Assembly (NCBI RefSeq): GCF_036569345.1
Contig: NZ_DATCQT010000154.1
Span: forward strand, 1 to 64,000
Reading direction: 5' to 3'
Length of the DNA: 64,000 bases
DNA from: Clostridium_AD sp036569345
Lineage (GTDB): Bacteria; Bacillota; Clostridia; Clostridiales; Clostridiaceae
Part shown: in pieces, positions 55,394 through 62,881 of the stretch
How the letters are laid out: every line of letters begins with the position of its first letter
Numbering within the stretch: the first letter of the stretch is position 1
Notes under the pieces: generated by a model
Databases searched by the model: none
The model's input: only the letters and a program-made list of their open reading frames with translations
What the model was told of the DNA's origin: nothing
Position numbers and translations under genes: made by a program

Positions 55394-55897
55394 ATGAGTT
55401 TATATCAGGAATGGACAGATATGGTTGTTGACTATGTTAAACGTAGAGGAGAACCTGCGTTTTGGCATGATTATGGAGAAATTGAAAGACGTATTTATAC
55501 TAAATTATTATCAAACCATAAAGAGGAAATTAAGGGTACAGTAGATGAACTTGCAAAACACTTTGACGTATCTAATATATATTTCATGGGATTTACTGAT
55601 GGAATAAATGATAGTCTTTTAAAATCTGTAGTTTTAGAGGAAACACAAGGTGACACACAAGTAGAATTTAAAATAGATTTCGAAAGACTTTATTTTAATA
55701 TGTTAGATGCAAAAGCAGATTATCTTTATGAACTTCCACAATGGGAAGGTATTTTCTCAAAAGAAAAAAGAAAAGAAATTCAAATAGCGTATAGAGATTC
55801 AAAAATGGTAGTTAATCCTGATAAAATTGGAAGAAATGACTCTTGCCCATGTGGAAGCGGAAAAAAATACAAGAAATGTTGTGGAAAAGAAAAATAA
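55394..55897 (+). CDS. SEC-C motif protein
   Basis: 167 residues. A C-terminal SEC-C zinc motif (CPCGSGKKYKKCC) follows an N-terminal alpha-helical domain of about 130 residues with the aromatic GEPAFWHDYGEI and MLDAKADYLYELPQW segments, which I recognise only as clostridial unknown. Similar SEC-C sequence occurs in map at 34.8 kb. GGAGGAG site. Confidence 0.75.
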   Translation: MSLYQEWTDMVVDYVKRRGEPAFWHDYGEIERRIYTKLLSNHKEEIKGTVDELAKHFDVSNIYFMGFTDGINDSLLKSVVLEETQGDTQVEFKIDFERLYFNMLDAKADYLYELPQWEGIFSKEKRKEIQIAYRDSKMVVNPDKIGRNDSCPCGSGKKYKKCCGKEK

Positions 55898-55934
55898 TCT
55901 TAGTATAATTATGTAAAATAATAAATGGATAAAG

Positions 55935-55973
55935 AATAAAACTTTGCTTTTATAGCAGGGTTTATTTCTTTTT
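55935..55973 (+). terminator. Probable terminator after the SEC-C gene
   Basis: AACTTTGC paired with GCAGGGTTT, extended imperfectly by AT pairs, then TTTCTTTTT. Stem has G-T pairs and a bulge. Confidence 0.5.
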
Positions 55974-56004
55974 GTAAACCTTAGCATCTTATTCAAAATA
56001 TATA

Positions 56005-56033
56005 TTGACCAAGATGGTCAATGATGATAGAAT
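56005..56033 (+). promoter_or_regulatory. Promoter with TetR-type operator over the -35 element
   Basis: -35 TTGACC (56005-56010), 17-bp spacer, -10 TAGAAT (56028-56033). The palindrome TTGACCA-AGA-TGGTCAA (56005-56021) includes the whole -35 element. The tetR gene and ABC genes that follow are therefore probably autoregulated. Confidence 0.78.
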
Positions 56034-56095
56034 ATTAATAATATATATTATAATAACTTTTAAAAAAATAATAAACTAAGAAATAAGGTGAAAAC

Positions 56096-56716
56096 ATGTT
56101 TTCAAAGTTCTTAAACTTAAAGAAAGAAAAACAGAAGAAAATATTGGAAGCTACTATTAGAGAATTTGCAGATAAAGGTTTTGACAAAGCATCTACAAAT
56201 GAAATTGTTAAAGAAGCAGGAATATCAAAAGGGATTTTATTTCATTACTTTAAAAACAAAAAAAATCTTTTTCTATTTGTTTTTGATTATTGCGCTGAAC
56301 TTTGTTTAGATGAATTTCTAAAAAAAGTTAATTTTAAAGAAACAGATTTTTTTGCTAAGTTACGTCAGATAGCATCACTTAAGCTAGAACTTTCGCATAA
56401 ATATCCTGAAATATTTAAATTTTTTGAAGTTGCAATGGGTGAAGAATCTACTGCATTAAAAGGTGAAATAGAAGAAAGAAAGAAAAAAATTAGTGAGAGT
56501 AGCTATAGTAAAGTACTTAATAATATTGATATGTCGAAATTTCGCCATGGAGTTGATGCAGGTAGGGCTATTAATATTGTAATGTGGACACTAGATGGGT
56601 TTGGTACTAGTGAACTACAAAAGGCAAAATTATCAACTTCTAAACAACTGAATTATGAAAAAACGCTACATGAAATGGATATTTACATTGATATGTTTAA
56701 AAATTGTTTCTATTAA
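56096..56716 (+). CDS. TetR-family regulator of the ABC cassette
   Basis: 206 residues. N-terminal helix-turn-helix (KILEATIREFADKGFDKAST...AGISKGILFHYFKNKKNLF, given in parts). First gene of a four-gene run with an ABC ATPase and two permeases; the operator at its promoter is a likely target. AAGGTG site. Confidence 0.9.
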   Translation: MFSKFLNLKKEKQKKILEATIREFADKGFDKASTNEIVKEAGISKGILFHYFKNKKNLFLFVFDYCAELCLDEFLKKVNFKETDFFAKLRQIASLKLELSHKYPEIFKFFEVAMGEESTALKGEIEERKKKISESSYSKVLNNIDMSKFRHGVDAGRAINIVMWTLDGFGTSELQKAKLSTSKQLNYEKTLHEMDIYIDMFKNCFY

Positions 56717-56745
56717 GAACACAAAAATAGATTGGGGGCTTAATA

Positions 56746-57648
56746 ATGAATGTTATTGAAATCAAAAATTTGACTAAAAGTTATGGCACTGCAAGAGGAA
56801 TTATAGATGTGAGTTTTAACGTTGAACAAGGAGAAATTTTTGGATTTATTGGACCTAATGGTGCAGGAAAATCAACAACGATAAGAACATTATTAGCTCT
56901 GATTTATCCAACTAGTGGTAGTGCTACAATTTTCGGTAAGGACTGCATAGAATTTGGTCCTGAGATTAGGAAGGAAATAGGATATCTACCATCAGAAATT
57001 TTTTATTATGATAATATGAAGGTTATAGACCTATTAAAATATTCAGCTAGTTTTTACAAAAAAGATTGTAGCAAAAGAATTACAGAACTAGCTGAAATAA
57101 TGGATCTTGATCTTAATAAGAAAATTGATGATTTATCTTTTGGTAATAAAAAGAAAGTTGGTATTGTTCAGGGACTATTACACTCACCTAAACTTATTAT
57201 ACTTGATGAACCTACTAGTGGACTGGATCCACTTATGCAACAAAAATTCTTTGAACTGCTAGAGGAGGAGAACAAAAAGGGTGTTACGATTTTACTTTCT
57301 TCTCATATTTTATCAGAGGTCCAAAGGTTATGTAACCGCGTTGCGATCATTAAAGAGGGTAAAATCATAAAGCTTGATAAGATTAGTACATTACAAGAAA
57401 ATAATCATAAAAAATTTAAAATTGAAATGAAATCAAAAGTAGATGTTAAATCAGAATTAAAAGATAATTACTTTAACTTCAATGGGGTAACCAACTTAGA
57501 TATAAAAGGTAACATAATAAACTTTTTATTTAGTGGAGACATTAATTTTATTATGAAAAAGATTTCGGAAATAGAAATAGCAAATCTTTGGATTGAAGAG
57601 CCAGACCTTGAAGAAATCTTTATGCATTACTACGAAAAGGAGGACTAA
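56746..57648 (+). CDS. ABC transporter ATP-binding protein
   Basis: 300 residues: Walker A GPNGAGKS, signature LSFGNKKKVG (divergent), Walker B LIILDEPTSGLD and H-loop SSHIL. A C-terminal extension of about 80 residues is typical of antibiotic-type exporters. Six bases before the first permease, so the cassette is one operon. Confidence 0.92.
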   Translation: MNVIEIKNLTKSYGTARGIIDVSFNVEQGEIFGFIGPNGAGKSTTIRTLLALIYPTSGSATIFGKDCIEFGPEIRKEIGYLPSEIFYYDNMKVIDLLKYSASFYKKDCSKRITELAEIMDLDLNKKIDDLSFGNKKKVGIVQGLLHSPKLIILDEPTSGLDPLMQQKFFELLEEENKKGVTILLSSHILSEVQRLCNRVAIIKEGKIIKLDKISTLQENNHKKFKIEMKSKVDVKSELKDNYFNFNGVTNLDIKGNIINFLFSGDINFIMKKISEIEIANLWIEEPDLEEIFMHYYEKED

Positions 57649-57653
57649 AAGCT

Positions 57654-58451
57654 ATGAATATGTTTGTTCATGAATTGAAGGCTTATAGAAAATCCACTAT
57701 TATTTGGACGTGTTCTTTAATAGCACTTGTTGTTCTTTTCTTATCAATGTTTCCTGCTTTCTCAAAGGAAGCTTCGGCATTTAAAGAAATAATGAAAGGA
57801 TTTCCAGAACCAGTAAGAAAAGCATTGGGGCTCTCTGTAGATAGTATGTCTTCTATTTTGGGGTTTTACTCATACATGTTTTTATATACAACACTCTGTG
57901 GAGCCATTCAAGCTATGAATCTAGGAACCTCCATTATATCAAAGGAAGTTCGGGGAAAAACAGCAGATTTTCTTTTAACTAGGCCTGTTACTCGCGGTGC
58001 GGTTATGACATCAAAGCTAATGGCTGCATTAACCTGTCTTGTAATTACCAATGTAATCTACTTGGCAGCTACTAGTATTATGGTTTCTTTTGTAACAACA
58101 GAAAAATATAGTTATAAAATATTTTTTATGATCTCTATTACATTATTTTTCGTTCAGCTTATGTTTCTTGCTTTAGGGATTATAATCTCTGTTTTAGTTC
58201 CTAAAATTAAATCTGTGTTACCTATTTCTCTTGGAACTGTATTTGCATTTTTCATTATTGGTATGTTTGTAGCGACTACGGGAGATGATGTAATGCGGTA
58301 TATTACTCCATTTAAGTATTTTGACACAAATTATATTCTGAAAAATTCTAGCTATGAGAGTTCATTCATCTTAACAGAGATAGGGTTTATTGTTGCAGCA
58401 ATTACTGCCAGTTATTTTGTGTATTCTAAAAAAGATGTTCATTCTGCTTAA
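57654..58451 (+). CDS. ABC-2 type permease (first of a pair)
   Basis: 265 residues, six hydrophobic segments, N-terminal KAYRKSTIIWTCSLI and the ISKEVRGKTADFLLTRPVTR loop of ABC-2 exporters. Paralogue of the next gene, same length. AAGGAGG site. Confidence 0.88.
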   Translation: MNMFVHELKAYRKSTIIWTCSLIALVVLFLSMFPAFSKEASAFKEIMKGFPEPVRKALGLSVDSMSSILGFYSYMFLYTTLCGAIQAMNLGTSIISKEVRGKTADFLLTRPVTRGAVMTSKLMAALTCLVITNVIYLAATSIMVSFVTTEKYSYKIFFMISITLFFVQLMFLALGIIISVLVPKIKSVLPISLGTVFAFFIIGMFVATTGDDVMRYITPFKYFDTNYILKNSSYESSFILTEIGFIVAAITASYFVYSKKDVHSA

Positions 58452-58508
58452 GAATTGTAAGAATATATAGTTATTAACGGATAATAGGGAATATAGGGAG
58501 GTTAGTTT

Positions 58509-59306
58509 ATGAATGTATTTATTGTAGAGTTGAGAGCCCATAGAAAAAGTCTTATTATATGGGGATTTGGTATAATATTTATGGTTGCCGCCGGCATGGG
58601 AAAATATGTAGCATTATCATCCTCAGGTCAGTCTATGAATGAGGTATTTGCGCAAATGCCAAAATCTATGCAAACATTTTTTGGCATAGCTGGTTTTGAT
58701 GTGTCAAAGGCCAGTGGTTACTTTGGAATGCTCTTTTTATACTTAACGATTATGGCAACTATTCATGCTGTTATGCTTGGAGCTGATATAATTTCAAAGG
58801 AAGAGAATGATAAAACTGCAGAGTTTTTACTTTCAAAACCTATATCAAGAAATAAAATCATAACATCAAAACTATCAGCAGCCCTTGTGAATATTATAAT
58901 GTTTAATATTATAACTCTGGTTTCGTCTATTGTTGTAGTAGGGAAATATAGCAAAGGTGAAGCTGTAAGTTCAGAGATAATAGTCTTGATGGGTGGTATG
59001 TTTATTATGCAGCTTATATTTATGTTTATTGGTACAGCAATAGCTGCTGCAAGCAAACATCCAAAGACTGCAACATCTATATCTACAGCAGTTCTTTTAA
59101 TTACGTATTTATTATCTATGGCTATAGATTTAAGTGGCAAGATTGGAAATCTTAAATACTTTACACCATTTAAATACTATGAAGCTAAGAATTTGATTTC
59201 TGATGGTGGTTTTCAATGGAATTTTGTAATATTATCAATTGTAATTATTTTAGCAATGCTGAAAATAACATATGTGTTTTATAAGAGAAGAGACTTGAGC
59301 ATATAA
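58509..59306 (+). CDS. ABC-2 type permease (second of a pair)
   Basis: 265 residues, matching the previous gene in length and layout (RAHRKSLIIWGFGI, IISKEENDKTAEFLLSKPISR). The two probably form a heterodimeric membrane domain. GGGAGG site. Terminator follows. Confidence 0.88.
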   Translation: MNVFIVELRAHRKSLIIWGFGIIFMVAAGMGKYVALSSSGQSMNEVFAQMPKSMQTFFGIAGFDVSKASGYFGMLFLYLTIMATIHAVMLGADIISKEENDKTAEFLLSKPISRNKIITSKLSAALVNIIMFNIITLVSSIVVVGKYSKGEAVSSEIIVLMGGMFIMQLIFMFIGTAIAAASKHPKTATSISTAVLLITYLLSMAIDLSGKIGNLKYFTPFKYYEAKNLISDGGFQWNFVILSIVIILAMLKITYVFYKRRDLSI

Positions 59307-59325
59307 TGGTATTGAAGTTTTGATT

Positions 59326-59356
59326 ATAACATGGAGGTTTTCTCCATGTTATTTTT
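59326..59356 (+). terminator. Terminator after the TetR-ABC operon
   Basis: ATAACATGGAG (59326-59336) with CTCCATGTTAT (59342-59352) and TTTTT. Confidence 0.9.
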
Positions 59357-59443
59357 AAAAATTTATACATTTGAAATATAGCATAGTATAGTATATTATA
59401 TATATGGCTAATCTTAATATAAGTGAAATAAAGGGGATTTAGA

Positions 59444-59923
59444 ATGAACATAACTATAATTTGCGTAGGGAAAATAAAAGAGAAGTATTTAAAAAGTGCA
59501 ATAGATGAATATACAAAAAGACTATCTAGATACTGTAAGCTTAATATTATTGAATTAAATGATGAGAAGACTCCAGATAATGCTTCTGAAAAAGAGGAGA
59601 TTTTAATAAAGCAGAAAGAAGGAGAATCAATACTTAGAAGCATAAAGGAGAATATGTTTGTAATTGCGCTAGAGCTTAAGGGAGATATGATATCCTCTGT
59701 GGAGCTTTCAAATTATATTAGAGATTTAGGAATAAGGGGAGATAGTAATATAGCTTTTGTTATTGGAGGTTCTTTAGGGTTATCAAATGCTGTTTTAGAA
59801 AGATCTAATTTTAAATTGTGCTTTTCAAAGATGACTTTTCCACATCAATTATTTAGAGTAATGTTACTGGAACAGATCTATAGAGGCTTTAGGATAATAA
59901 GTGGGGAACCGTACCACAAATAA
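59444..59923 (+). CDS. rlmH: 23S rRNA (pseudouridine1915-N3)-methyltransferase
   Basis: 159 residues, SPOUT methyltransferase. Begins NITIICVGKIKEKY and ends with the knot AFVIGGSLGLS, FPHQLFRVMLLEQIYRGFRI and EPYHK, as in all RlmH proteins. The nearby walJ-like gene recalls the Bacillus walJ-rlmH order. GGGG site before ATG. Confidence 0.96.
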   Translation: MNITIICVGKIKEKYLKSAIDEYTKRLSRYCKLNIIELNDEKTPDNASEKEEILIKQKEGESILRSIKENMFVIALELKGDMISSVELSNYIRDLGIRGDSNIAFVIGGSLGLSNAVLERSNFKLCFSKMTFPHQLFRVMLLEQIYRGFRIISGEPYHK

Positions 59924-59977
59924 TTCTCAGATAGTGTCCAATAATCATGAATAGAGGTCTGGATATGCATGTCCCTG

Positions 59978-60409
59978 TCAATTTATATTGTTAACATCTT
60001 TTAAAAGTTTCTCAAGCTTTTCTGTTGATGCAACTCGTTCGTTACACTTCTTGCTATCTAAACATAGATCAAAGCCTATTGACCTATAGGAATCTTGCCC
60101 AGTTGTTTTGCAGATAGGGGAAACAAAGTTTACTTCATTATCGCCAGCTGAGTGATTGCAAAGCACACATCTATGAGCGTTATTGGAACCAGAACTTGAA
60201 ACTCTACATGCCATACCTATAAGCTTACCAGCCATATTATAAGCTACAAATAATTTACTGGTGGAGTTATCAATCCAACCTAAATATACATTGTTTGTTT
60301 CCTGAGCATTTAAGTTAGGTAATTTTAATTTCTTTTCCTTTTTAAATAATATTAGAAGTTTGTATTTATGAAAGGTGTGAACAGTATGATTTACAAAAAT
60401 GATTTGGAT
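59978..60409 (-). pseudogene. C-terminal fragment of an EF-G-binding (FusB-type) protein
   Basis: The frame is open from a stop at 60410-60412 down to 59978 (143 codons) but has no ATG, GTG or TTG before the Met codon at 60233-60235. It encodes KEKKLKLPNL, VYLGWIDNSTSKLFVAYN, GKLIGMACR, the zinc pair CVLC and LCLDSKKC, and KLEKLL, as in the C-terminal treble-clef domain of the FBP/FusB family that frees ribosomes from EF-G and fusidic acid. The N-terminal domain is missing, so this is probably a remnant; expression from the internal ATG as an 85-residue protein is possible. Confidence 0.7.
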
Positions 60410-60543
60410 TTAAAGAAACTCCTTGCGAAGGCCATAAGAACTAAATCGGCTATGCTTTGCTTGGAGATTATTTTGTTAAAATAGCTGATGTTGAATTATA
60501 TGGTCTTGCTAAGTTCTTTTTGATATACATTAAAGGGCTTTAG
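60386..60543 (+). pseudogene. Short frameshifted coding remnant
   Basis: An ATG at 60386 with AAAGGTG upstream reads MIYKNDLDLKKLLAKAIRTK before a stop at 60482. Near 60450 the frame changes: the +2 frame continues YALLGDYFVKIADVELYGL to a stop at 60541. Both parts look protein-like, so a single base change may have split one small gene. Family not recognised. It overlaps the start region of the minus-strand FusB-type fragment. Confidence 0.35.
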
Positions 60544-60616
60544 TTAGTGCGCAATTATTCAGCATTAGTTGATTTAATAGATGATTTCATACTTTCATTC
60601 ATTTATATAAGAATGG

Positions 60617-60652
60617 AAACTGTTGCAAACGTAGCTTTGTAACAGTTTTTTT
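60617..60652 (+). terminator. Terminator upstream of the CD3324-like gene
   Basis: AAACTGTTGCAAA (60617-60629) with TTTGTAACAGTTT (60636-60648), one G-T pair, then T-run. Confidence 0.82.
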
Positions 60653-60696
60653 GGTCTTCGCTTCAACAAAAATTAAATTTTTGGAGGAGTAAAGAT

Positions 60697-60990
60697 ATGA
60701 AATATAGTAATGCATACAATGTTTTACCGATTGATATAGTAAAAGTTATTCAACAATATGTTGATGGGGAATATTTATATATACCAAGAAAAGAAGAAGA
60801 ACAAAAGAAATGGGGAGAACAAAGCGGCTCAAGAGATACTTTAAAAAAAAGAAATGCGGAAATTTATTCAAAATATATAAAAGGTGCTGAAATTTTAGAT
60901 TTAGCTCAGGAATATTATCTATCCGATAAAAGTATAAGAAGAATCATTAGTCAGCAAAAGAAGGCAGTGACTTTCACAGCAACGCCTTAA
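60697..60990 (+). CDS. CD3324-like (Mor-type HTH) protein
   Basis: 97 residues. VIQQYVDGEYLYIPRKEEE, KKWGE and a C-terminal helix-turn-helix LDLAQEYYLSDKSIRRII match the CD3324 group, related to Mor transcription activators. Probably DNA-binding; target unknown. GGAGGAG site before ATG. Confidence 0.82.
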   Translation: MKYSNAYNVLPIDIVKVIQQYVDGEYLYIPRKEEEQKKWGEQSGSRDTLKKRNAEIYSKYIKGAEILDLAQEYYLSDKSIRRIISQQKKAVTFTATP

Positions 60991-61006
60991 CTCAACTACA
61001 TTTATA

Positions 61007-61246
61007 CTAAGCTTCTTCTTCAAATATTGGAGCTTCTATAAGTGTAGCAAAAATTAATTCATGGAAATGGTCATCAACGACATTAGTTTTAGCTTCTACA
61101 AAATGGACATGCCTACCATCGCCAACAGGTTTCTGTAGGCCAGAGGTTGCTTCAAATTCATGGTCGTGAAATTGCTTTTCTTTTTTACAACAATCTTTAT
61201 CATCATGTTTTTTTTCACAGCCACAATTGTCATCATGTTTTGACAT
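61007..61246 (-). CDS. YmaF-like His-rich protein
   Basis: 79 residues. A Cys/His/Asp-rich N-terminal tail (HDDNCGCEKKHDDKDCC) precedes a YmaF-like block with HDHEFEAT, HVHF and HFHELIFATLIE. The histidine pairs suggest metal binding. The ATG at 61246 has GGAG 8 bases upstream; earlier in-frame codons lie on the site. Confidence 0.78.
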   Translation of the reverse strand: MSKHDDNCGCEKKHDDKDCCKKEKQFHDHEFEATSGLQKPVGDGRHVHFVEAKTNVVDDHFHELIFATLIEAPIFEEEA

Positions 61247-61434
61247 TAACATCACTCCTTCTCTTTAGACATTATTATTATAAGTAGTTTATTTTAAAAT
61301 GGAACTATATATAAAAAGGAAGATAATCACAGTACTACCTTTTTATAGTTTCCGTATTCAACTAAGATAAGATATTGTAACTAAATAATGAAAGGTGAAT
61401 AATATAAAGTGTTAATATTATTTTGGAGGTACTT

Positions 61435-61902
61435 ATGTACGACTACCGTTGTAAAAATTGTGAAAATCTTGGACAGTGTATGCCTATGATGAATATGCCT
61501 ATGTATGAGGAAAATGATGAAGACTTAAAAAACATGTATCCTAAAATTTATATCAGAATATATCCCATGGTAAAGCACCATTGTGATATGATGATGTCCT
61601 GTTATGGACCTATGTATTGCCCCAGCAATGATGAAATGGAGCATATGTGTAAAGAAGTATGTGACAGGTACGAAAAATATTATAGGGATGACGAAGATGA
61701 CGAAGATCACGAACATCACGAACATCGAGAAGATCCCAATGATGATGATATGAGACAAAGGCAACGCTTTAACAGACGTGGAATTGGGGATTTAGCCAGG
61801 ATACTGTTTATTGGCGATTTACTTGGAAGAAGAAGACGTAGAAGATTTTTCGATCATAATTTCGATCATGATTTCGATCATGGACACCACCATGGATATT
61901 AA
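61435..61902 (+). CDS. Cys/His-rich, spore-coat-like protein
   Basis: 155 residues. N-terminal cysteine cluster (YDYRCKNCENLGQC) and repeated Met, a Tyr-rich middle with IYPMVKHHCDMMMS, an Asp/Glu/His stretch, a run of six Arg and a C-terminal FDHNFDHDFDHGHHHGY. Composition resembles clostridial spore-coat or metal-binding proteins. ATG at 61435 follows GGAGG by 6 bases. Not assigned to a family. Confidence 0.65.
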   Translation: MYDYRCKNCENLGQCMPMMNMPMYEENDEDLKNMYPKIYIRIYPMVKHHCDMMMSCYGPMYCPSNDEMEHMCKEVCDRYEKYYRDDEDDEDHEHHEHREDPNDDDMRQRQRFNRRGIGDLARILFIGDLLGRRRRRRFFDHNFDHDFDHGHHHGY

Positions 61903-62276
61903 TATAAATGTCAATAATATCATGAAGTGAGCCCAGTCATCGTATAGCGTACGAATGAAGTAAATGATAGTTAATAGCCATTCTCCTCTAGAGAGAATGG
62001 CTATTTTTATTACTCTTTTATATTGATAATAGATTAAAATCATTAATTGGAAAAGTTGATTTTTAGGGCATCAAATTTATCTTTTAATATAAAAATTATT
62101 ATGGAAAGGTTAATATGCTATTGATATTTTCAGAATTGTATAGTAGAATGAAAACACAATTTGCATTATAATGGTAATCAATATCTATACAAGCGTGGAT
62201 AAAATTTTATAAAGAGCAATTTTTTTTAAGTATTTGTTGATAATGAATATCAAAATCAATTTAAAGGAGTGGTATA
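61903..62276 (+). terminator. Intergenic region with terminator
   Basis: A 374-base gap. AATAGCCATTCTC (61973-61985) pairs with GAGAATGGCTATT (61993-62005) and is followed by TTT, a terminator for the Cys/His-rich gene. A Fur-like box is listed separately near its end. Nothing else was found. Confidence 0.82.
62238..62252 (+). promoter_or_regulatory. Fur-like box before feoA
   Basis: TGATAAT-G-AATATCA matches the Gram-positive 7-1-7 Fur operator TGATAAT-N-ATTATCA at 13 of 14 arm positions. It lies 25 bases before the feoA start. Iron repression of the Feo operon is the expected role. Confidence 0.7.
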
Positions 62277-62513
62277 GTGTCAAATTTAATAGGATTAGAT
62301 AAAGCTTTAATAAAATCTAAGGTTAAGGTTGTGAAAATAGTTCCAGGAAGTACAATACGAAGAAGAATAATGGATATGGGAATAACTATAGGTATTGAAA
62401 TAGTGGTTGAAGGCAAAGCTCCTATGGGTGATCCTATAGAAATTCAAGTAAGAGGATATAAGTTAAGTCTTAGAAAAAACGAAGCAAAGGATATCATGGT
62501 GGAAATAATATAG
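62277..62513 (+). CDS. feoA: FeoA-type protein 1
   Basis: 78 residues, SH3-like FeoA fold with the helix-turn RRRIMDMGITIGIEIVVEG and EIQVRGYKLSLRKNEAKDI (given in part). Supports FeoB ferrous-iron uptake. GTG start at 62277 with AAAGGAG 8 bases upstream. Followed by a second feoA. Confidence 0.88.
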   Translation: MSNLIGLDKALIKSKVKVVKIVPGSTIRRRIMDMGITIGIEIVVEGKAPMGDPIEIQVRGYKLSLRKNEAKDIMVEII

Positions 62514-62558
62514 CTTGTTTGATTAACAATATTTAATGTTAGAAGGGAGGATTTAATT

Positions 62559-62792
62559 GTGAGTAGTATGTGTATACCTTTGAATGCAATAGGAATCGGT
62601 AAGTTAGTTCAAGTAAACAACATCGAAGGTGGAGAAATTCTGTGCAAGAAGCTTTTAGAAATGGGAATGAACACAGGAGCCATAATCAAAATGGTCAAAA
62701 ATGACACAGGAGCCTTAATAGTTAAGGTTGGTGAATCACGATTGGTACTAGGGAGAGGAATGGCACAAAAGGTTAGAGTGAGAGAAATTTAA
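62559..62792 (+). CDS. feoA: FeoA-type protein 2
   Basis: 77 residues, same fold as its neighbour (CKKLLEMGMNTGAIIKMVK, VGESRLVLGRGMAQKV). GTG start at 62559 with AGAAGGGAGG 8 bases upstream. The two differ clearly, so this is an old duplication typical of clostridial feo operons. Confidence 0.88.
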   Translation: MSSMCIPLNAIGIGKLVQVNNIEGGEILCKKLLEMGMNTGAIIKMVKNDTGALIVKVGESRLVLGRGMAQKVRVREI

Positions 62793-62881
62793 ATATAACC
62801 AAAGGATAATATTTTGTTATTTAAGGGTGATAGATATGAAACAATTAATTATTGTTTCATGCATAATACAGGAGGTTCAAT

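Noticed and set aside
59978..60235. 85-residue complete gene
   Set aside because: Recognisable family sequence continues in frame upstream of its ATG, so it is better read as the tail of a truncated gene.
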